Source: Cerrena zonata
Taxonomy: Eukaryota > Basidiomycota > Agaricomycetes > Polyporales > Cerrenaceae
Length of the DNA stretch: 64,000 nucleotides
NCBI GenBank assembly: GCA_038087015.1
Contig: JASBNA010000016.1
Coordinates: forward strand, 1-64,000
Reading direction: 5' to 3'
The position numbers and the translations under genes are program-made. The number at the start of each line of letters is the position of its first letter. Position 1 is the stretch's first letter. Positions 57,662 through 64,000 of the stretch are shown piece after piece. Under the pieces are notes generated by a model. The model was given only the letters and a program-made list of their open reading frames with translations, searched no databases and had not been told where the DNA came from.

Positions 57662-59029
57662 ATGGCCACCCTCATAAAGTACATCAAAGGCGAACCCGCC
57701 TGGAAATACACCGCCTTGGACTCGGAAGATGACGAGAACGAACCCCATCCCGCATCGGAATTCCAACAAGCAGAAACAGTACGTCTCCTTTCAGTTACTG
57801 TGTGGCCATTGAGGCCATCTAACTAACGACGCGTAAATCTATCCATAGCCCGGGAACGACACATGGTACAGCCACTACATACACACCGGGAAGAACAAGG
57901 ACGAACTAGCCCCTCTCGTCAGAAAGCTATCTGAACACTTTGGCAAGATCCCTGACCCCATCTACGTTCATCTCTCTTCCACCGGTCCCCGTATTCCCAA
58001 GCGCGGGGGACACTACACGGCACTGTGCAAAGGGACGCTCAACGGTCGCATCGTCGCAGTCAAATTCATGCGAACTTTTAAAGATATAGAATTACATACC
58101 CAGCGATGGAATAATGCGGTACGTTGACAAGAAAAATGAGCGTAAATGATGAGATGATCATCTTTGTCTAGGAATTCGCCCATAAAATACGGATATGGCA
58201 TGGACTGACTCGACACGAGAATATCCTCGAGTTACTCGGGGTTGACGTCACTCACGCCTTTCTCAGGCCCAATGTAGTTGTGCCCTGGGTGGAGAACGGA
58301 AACGTTCGGGAATACATGAAGAAGTTGAAGTCACCAGTAAGCCGAGACCAAAAGAACGCATGGGTATGCTAGCCCATTCCTCGAAACGAACAACACAGAT
58401 CACTCACCATTGTGCCACCACCAGATTCTTCAGACCGCGAATGGTCTGAACTACCTCCATCTACAGAGCATCATTCACGGAAACGTTCGAGGGGTACGTG
58501 TTGCTTCCCAAAGACCACCCATTCCACCACCACTCTAACGTCGTTTGCGATGAACCAGTCTAACGTCATGATCAACGACAATGGCATCGCGCAGTTAACA
58601 GATCTCTACTTGTTCGTCCACAGAACGAAAGCTCTCACCGGGGGACCTCTGCGGCGGATGGCAAGCGACGAGAGCAAGCCACAACTATGGATGGCACCCG
58701 AGCTCCTGTACAAGTCAACTATTTATGATCGAAGCACCAAATCAGACGTATATTCTTTCGCCATACTCTGTTGCGAGGTATACCGGTCCCACTTTATTTC
58801 GTCGAACTTTTTCATTCTGACCTACGGCTAGATATACACAGAAAAAGACCCCTTGGAAAAGCAATCGGCTGATGCGATCCATGATTCGAGACGTCCCCCC
58901 CAGCCACTTCTCCCAACACCGATGGAGGACGCTCTATTCCAGTCGGTCGTCAAAGAATGCTGGTACATAGAACCGAATTATAGGCCAAACATGGCAAGGG
59001 TAGTTCGTCAATTACAAAACATGTTATAG
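57662..59029 (+). CDS. Pseudokinase, type B copy 2
   Basis: The start is MATLIKYIKGEPAWKY. The ATP Lys is kept (VAVKFMRTF), hinge VVPWVENGNVREYM; the catalytic loop is IHGNVRGSNVM (Asp to Asn) and the DFG site is DLY. MAPELL, SDVYSFAILCCE and ECWYIEPNYRPNMARVV follow, ending QNML at TAG 59027-59029. It lacks the C-terminal extension of copy 1. Shared loss of the same residues shows that the type B ancestor was already a pseudokinase before duplication. Confidence 0.75.
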
Positions 59030-59378
59030 TGGGTAACCCAATCTTGTCCCTCTGTCATGTATCATTACTTGAATCCAATCTGATTAAGCATTGTAATACA
59101 ATACACAACCCACGACTTGAAAGCATGAGCTGGATCCATCAAGGAAAAAACAACAATCAGAGTCAGTACAGAACACATGCGTGTTTTGGAAGAAATTAGC
59201 AATAGCCAGACATTGAACGACTTTTTGGAACTACGATATACTTGAGAGGGACCTAGTTGGAAAAGAGTGTACTTGCACATACCATAGACATTACGTTTCG
59301 TAGACGATAAGTCACATCAGTACCAGTGTATGATCGAAGTATGAGGTGCACGTATCAGGAGGGACATTAACCTCTTTG
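59030..59378. other. Convergent intergenic region
   Basis: Contains the decayed coding tail of the monooxygenase gene that now lies beyond its stop codon (see that gene). No other gene is seen. Confidence 0.5.
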
Positions 59379-61741
59379 TCATCGAGATACCATGCACCTA
59401 CCATCCCCCGTCATCGTCTTTTCGTTTACCGTCGACCCATCTCCCAACCAATAAAGAGTGTGCTGTGCGTTATCGAGTGGCGTATAGTCAAAGTCTTCCC
59501 AACGAGGATGTGAGAGGGCCGTCAAAGCATGTAGGTGTGATCCTAAATACTTGATGGTGAGAATAGAAATCGGAAAGAAGAGTAGTCACTGACCTGGCCA
59601 TTGACTCTCCTCCCATCTTTCCTTCGTCTTACCGTTCGAAGACTGGGTATATTCCTAGGATACTAATTAACATCCACACAATAGATAACGTCGACCAAAA
59701 CTCACCTTTGAGAAATAACGCTTCATATCCCTAACATCAGCATCTACCCTCAAAGTCGAACCAACCAATACTCACCTTTCGATACTCATCAAAAGCCCGC
59801 ACAGCCTCCTTCTTCACCACAACACTCCCCAGCCTCTCCCTCCCCATCTTCCCAACAACCTCCACCGCATACCCCACCTGCCCCTCCACCACCCCCACCA
59901 ACCCCGCCCCCGCCCCCTCCACCCCCGAACCCGGACCCTCCGCCAAAAAGAAATTAGGAAACTCATCCACACACACCGAGAGGTACGTCCTCGGATGCGG
60001 GTTCCATTTCGCGGAGAGGTGGGTGTTATTGAGGCCGACGATGGGGCATGGGTGGGTGTATGTTGTGGTGTAGCCTGTTGCGCAGATGAGGATGTCGAGG
60101 GGGTGGTGTGTGTCGTCTGTTAGTTCGACTCCGTCTTCGGTTATGCGTTTAATGTCTGTTGGTACAAAGTCGACCTGCTTATAGTTAGAGAGGTGTTTGT
60201 TGCAAAGGGGAGTCGAAACTTACATTGTCTGCACAGAGAGCTTCGAGGTATCCAGGTCCTGGAGGAAGATGTTGGCATCCGGGACCAAACTCCGGAATCA
60301 CTGTCAGAAGGTAAGAATGAGGCTTCAATAACCTCGGAGACGACATACAGTGGTCAGCGATCCATGGCTTCTTTTCCAGCCGTTTGAGCATGTTTTTCTT
60401 GAATGCCTTTTTGGCAGCGTTCTGTATTTCACGTCCATTGGATGTCGAAGAAAAGATGGACTAGAGAATATTTGAGTAGCGAATAGGTACATGAAGATAG
60501 AACTTACGTTGAGAGAATCTTCGAGACGGTGTACGAACACATCGTATGTTTCCGCCTTGCTAAAGCGTTTCTTCTCCTCCTCGGTGAAGCTATCTATACA
60601 CTTGTTAGACTTATGCATGAGAACGGACAAATGACGCACAGTTATTCAAAGCAACATCGCCCTCTGTCAACTCGGTGAGAATATCGCTCCCTAACGGAGG
60701 GGAGATATACGTCTGTTCCTGTACATAGTTGTACAAATGCTTCACCCGGGGTTGTATGGCAGGCACGAGATGTACTCCTGACTCGGCCTAGAAAGACAGC
60801 CGTCACCAACGACCCTCATTCATGAAAGGATCCACGTACGATGCCAATCACACCAACCGTCTTCTGACCCCAATTATCCATCTCCGTATGCCAACTCCTC
60901 TTCCTCTCCCATGTAGCAGCATGGAACATCTGTCCCTTGAACTTACTCAACCCCTCAATATCCGGCCAATGCCATTTCGAAAATGCACCCATAGCAGAGA
61001 ACAACACATCAGCCGTATCTTCAAACTCTTCGAACCCCGTTGTGGACGTTTCAGAGGGACGTTGGAGGTAGACGTGCCATTTTGAAGTGGGTGCGTCCCA
61101 TCGAGCGTGCATGAGTTGGTGTCTGGGTTGGATGCGGGATGCGAGGTCATATTTGGAGACGAGGTGGTTAATGTAGGAGAGGATTTCCGGGGGAGAGGCG
61201 TAGAATGAGGACCAGTCTGTCTGGAGAAGGAGAGGGATTAGACCGAAAGAGAGACAGGAGAGATGGGACGTACCTTTGGCTCGAACGACAGTTGGTACTA
61301 GGTATCCGGAGAATAATCAAAGAGGAGGACAATTAAAGTTTGGCAGGACGTACACAGTGAGAGGGGATGTCAGAAGTCAGACCACTGCGAGAGACCGCTT
61401 AGAGACCCTGTCAAAATGAAGCAAGCAGCGGGACGTACGGATATGCGTGCGTGTACCACTTCCCACCGACACCTCCATTCTTTTCATAGACAGTGATGTC
61501 TACGTTTGGTACATGTCGTTGAAATCTAGAAGAACCGTTCGTAAAGGCTGATAATGGATATGCCTAAGTATCGCAGTACGTACCCTATAGCAGCGGTTAC
61601 GCCCGTGAATCCGGCACCGACAATGATGACCTTGAGAGGTCTTCCTTCGTCAATAGAGAAGCTCCCCAACTTGTCGGGCTCTGATGGAGGGAGCCCATCG
61701 GGAGCACGGTTAGGGTAGAGGATGTTGAGAAATCGTTCCAT
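59379..61741 (-). CDS. Baeyer-Villiger-type flavin monooxygenase (class B), C-terminus shifted
   Basis: The start is MERFLNILYPNRAPDG at 61741. The FAD Rossmann motif VIIVGAGFTGVTAA lies near residue 40, followed by a conserved ITVYEKN and GGKWYTHAYP. The class B fingerprint F-x-G-x3-H-x3-W is present exactly (FKGQMFHAATW, near 60920), and an ATG motif (ICATGY) is near 60070. Such enzymes use FAD and NADPH to insert an oxygen into ketones or oxidise hetero-atoms. Several introns of 45-70 nt. At the 3' end, where the paralogue at the right edge has a ~78 nt intron, only GTAG remains, which shifts frame and brings a TGA at 59379-59381. The lost tail would read WYLDDKEVNVPPDT. Confidence 0.8.
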
Positions 61742-62167
61742 GAGAAGGACAGCTTGAAGGAACAAGGAGGAGAAGGGCTATATAGCAGAGAGCGAGCTAA
61801 CAGGGTTTGATTAATTAATCCTACAAAGACATGTATTAGATTAAATCGGTGTCGAGTCGCATGTCGAGATTTACCCACACAGTTGCTTGCCATGACATCA
61901 TCTCTATAGATTAGATTAGATGTACCTCGGAGTCGCTCGGTCATTCCACGTAGCTACCCTCCTCCCTTTTGCTTTATTCTCTACACACCAACATCCTAGT
62001 TTATCCGGACCCTAATCTCATACTATCAACCGGCCTACGCCTGTGCAAAATAGCCAAGCCATGAATAGCAAATCAAGAGTTCCCAGCGGCATCTCGCCTA
62101 ACACTGACGATAAATATCCGACCCATTAATACCTCTTCGTTCAGTCCTCCCAATATTAACTTTCAGC
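61742..62167. other. Divergent intergenic region between monooxygenase and Zn2Cys6-like gene
   Basis: A short spacer with likely promoters on both strands. Specific sites cannot be assigned by eye. Confidence 0.45.
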
Positions 62168-63037
62168 ATGCCACATAACGCGACCTCTCACTTTATGGAG
62201 AGTGTCGAGACTCTCCCAATGCTATCTACAGCCCCATGCATTGCGTCTTCGAGTCGTCTCGCACCTCCGCCTCAAGCCAGTGGATCCGGTTTGCCGCAGG
62301 TACGACCATAGTGAAGTCCCCAAATAGCATCACTCAATACCAACTTTTAGTTCCCACCTCAACAATTCCCAACCGACCCACAACCATCCTCATTAGCAGA
62401 ACCCGACCAACTCCAACCTTCGCCCGAACCCCGTCGTCGAAAGCGAAAACAACGCGCCGTCGTCGTCCGCCTCGCAGACATCCCCTGCCTCCGCTGCGCC
62501 CGCGCAAAAGTCGCCTGCGAGGTCGCCATCACCGGCCAAGGCAAATCATGCATCCGATGTCGTAACAGCCATCGTCAATGTGATTGGCCTCTCCCACCAC
62601 AAATCGCTATGTTGCTTCCAGGATCTACTGCTATATCCACCCCCACCCCCGTGACCACTTCCTCTTCGTCTCTTGAACCCCCTCCACATAGACGGAATAT
62701 CTCGACTCTGAATACACCACCTGCGAGTCCTACACGTACACGTACCGGACGGAGAATCCGATACGTCTCTGCTTCTAGACCTGATTTCGAAGAACGATTG
62801 TTTCGCGTCCAACAACTCCTAGATTGGTACGAACGGATCGACTCCGACTATCCAACGAAGAAGAAGAAAAAGTCTAGAAGGAGCCCGGAGGTTGAAGCCG
62901 AGTCGGGAGATGATTCTATGGTGGAGGGCTTGCAGGATGAGGCTGCTGCTGCTAGGGAATGGAGGACTGTGGAAGATGTCGAGATGGAGTATAGGGAGGA
63001 GAAGAGAGAGGTGAGGCGGAGGATGAGGATGATGTGA
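62168..63037 (+). CDS. Small Zn2Cys6-type DNA-binding protein, putative regulator
   Basis: Exon 1 is 62168-62299 (MPHNATSHFMESVETLPMLS), then a 51 nt intron, and exon 2 is 62351-63037. The product is about 272 residues. Near residue 80 a basic run (RRRKRKQRAVVVR) precedes a Cys cluster with spacing C-x2-C-x6-C-x10-C-x2-C-x6-C (CLRCARAKVAC, then CIRCRNSHRQC). This matches the fungal binuclear zinc cluster apart from being slightly long in the middle. The C-terminus is charged (KKKKKSRR, EEKREVRRRMRMM), with no fungal-specific activation domain. Sitting between two monooxygenase genes, it may regulate them; this is inference. Confidence 0.7.
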
Positions 63038-63291
63038 GCTGCTGTTATTTAATGCCTCCTTTGGATAACATACTCTACGTCGTACCCATTATCATGCTAC
63101 TGCATGGTCAAGGATGTGTTGCGAGTTATCAAAATAGTCCGAGTGATATGTCAAAAGCTATATTTGACTCGGGTACCTACCTTCATACCTAGTTCAAGCA
63201 AAGTTGTGCTTCATATACACTAATTTCATTGATATTCCGAATACGATGTCATATTTGACAAGACGTAGCACATACAAAATGATTCTTACGA
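63038..63291. other. Convergent spacer
   Basis: Short interval between the Zn2Cys6-like gene and the second monooxygenase. Nothing further is seen. Confidence 0.4.
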
Positions 63292-64000
63292 CTAATCCCC
63301 TGGAACTACGGCCAAAATTTTCAATACCGCCGACCAAATCCAGAGACACAATCTGAACTCACCAGGAGGATAATCAACATGCCCATCACCAAGATACCAC
63401 GCACCTACATACCCCACCCCACCCCACAATCAGCACCAGTACACAACCCCTCACATACAACGAAAAAAAAAACCAAACTTACGATCCCCAGTCATCGTCT
63501 TCTCATTCCACGTCGACCCATCCCCAAGCCAATAAAGCCTATTCCGCGTCTTGTCAATCCGCGTATAGTCGAAATCTTCCCATCGAGGGTGTTGGAGGGC
63601 TCGGATGGCGTGTAGGCATGATCCTGATAGTAGATTTTGGGGTTTAGGAGAGTGGAGAGTTGGGAGGGGGGAGGGTGGGGACTGACCTGGCCAGAGACCG
63701 ACTACTCGGCCTTCTTCTTTGCCCATTTTGTACCAGGATCGACAACGTTCACTATACACAGACTAGAAAGCGTCGATAAATCAACATCAAGGATCCTCCA
63801 AAACGAATGAGGAGAAACTCACAGTCGGGAAATAATGCTTCACAAATCCAATTTCCCATCAACCACCTTCAGGATACCAAACCAAAAGCCACTCACCTCA
63901 ATATACTCATCATAATCCTCCACAGCCTCCCTCTTCACCACAACACTCCCCAACCTCTCCCTCCCCATCTTCCCCACAACCTCCACAGCAAACTCCACCT
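63292..64000 (-). CDS. Baeyer-Villiger-type flavin monooxygenase paralogue, C-terminal part only
   Basis: This runs off the right edge. It matches the C-terminal third of the gene at 59379-61741: MGREREMLG-like basic block at 63955, DYDEYIE, PRWEDFDYTRIDKT, RLYWLGDGSTWNEKTMTGD, and then, after an intron of about 78 nt (63402-63479), AWYLGDGHVDYPPGE. The stop I place at 63292-63294 assumes no further intron after PPGE, which is uncertain. Its last intron is intact, unlike the paralogue. The catalytic core is outside the window. Confidence 0.7.

Overview
The window looks like a chromosome-end region of a mushroom-forming basidiomycete (Agaricomycetes). The evidence is many short 50-65 nt GT-AG introns, tandem DUF6534 membrane proteins, RecQ helicase sequence joined to an OrsD-type zinc-finger region, Coprina-like Penelope retroelement sequence, and TTAGGG/CCCTAA repeats. 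It has two parts. Positions 1 to about 27.46 kb are a repeat-rich, probably subtelomeric mosaic; 27.46-64 kb is ordinary gene-dense chromosome arm.

Mosaic part. 1-1.9 kb holds small GC hairpins and a 188 bp palindrome. 1.95-7.35 kb (minus) is a decayed OrsD zinc-finger/RecQ helicase fusion of the telomere-linked helicase kind, with several frameshifts and an in-frame stop. 7.77-20.48 kb is an island between two near-identical inverted arms of about 725 bp, each containing a tRNA-like A/B-box sequence. The island carries a basic low-complexity protein gene, an Fe(II)/2-oxoglutarate dioxygenase-like gene (possibly TET/JBP type), a 13-copy array of small hairpins whose stems vary in a compensated way, a 715 bp foldback element, and a gene for an 876-residue protein of unknown function.

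21.3-27.46 kb is an endonuclease-less Penelope-like element. It has an ORF1 with a 58 nt intron and a reverse transcriptase ORF, a very structured 3' region, a complete hammerhead ribozyme motif at 27284-27350, and then CCCTAA repeats. Two more copies of the 715 bp foldback element sit inside it with AGT target duplications; removing each copy plus one AGT puts the interrupted reading frames back in phase. The CCCTAA seam abuts a truncated minus-strand coding fragment. This suggests that the seam was once the chromosome end and that everything to its left was added later.

Arm part. In order: a USP12/46 (CreB-like) deubiquitinase, an F-box protein, a C2-like multi-membrane protein, three DUF6534 seven-membrane-segment paralogues, an Skt5/Chs4-like chitin synthase activator with a C-terminal CAAX box, an intronless tRNA-Phe(GAA), a tandem array of one kinase-like gene, two pseudokinases and a kinase remnant (an A-B-A'-B duplication), a Baeyer-Villiger-type flavin monooxygenase, a small Zn2Cys6-type protein, and a second monooxygenase that runs off the right edge.
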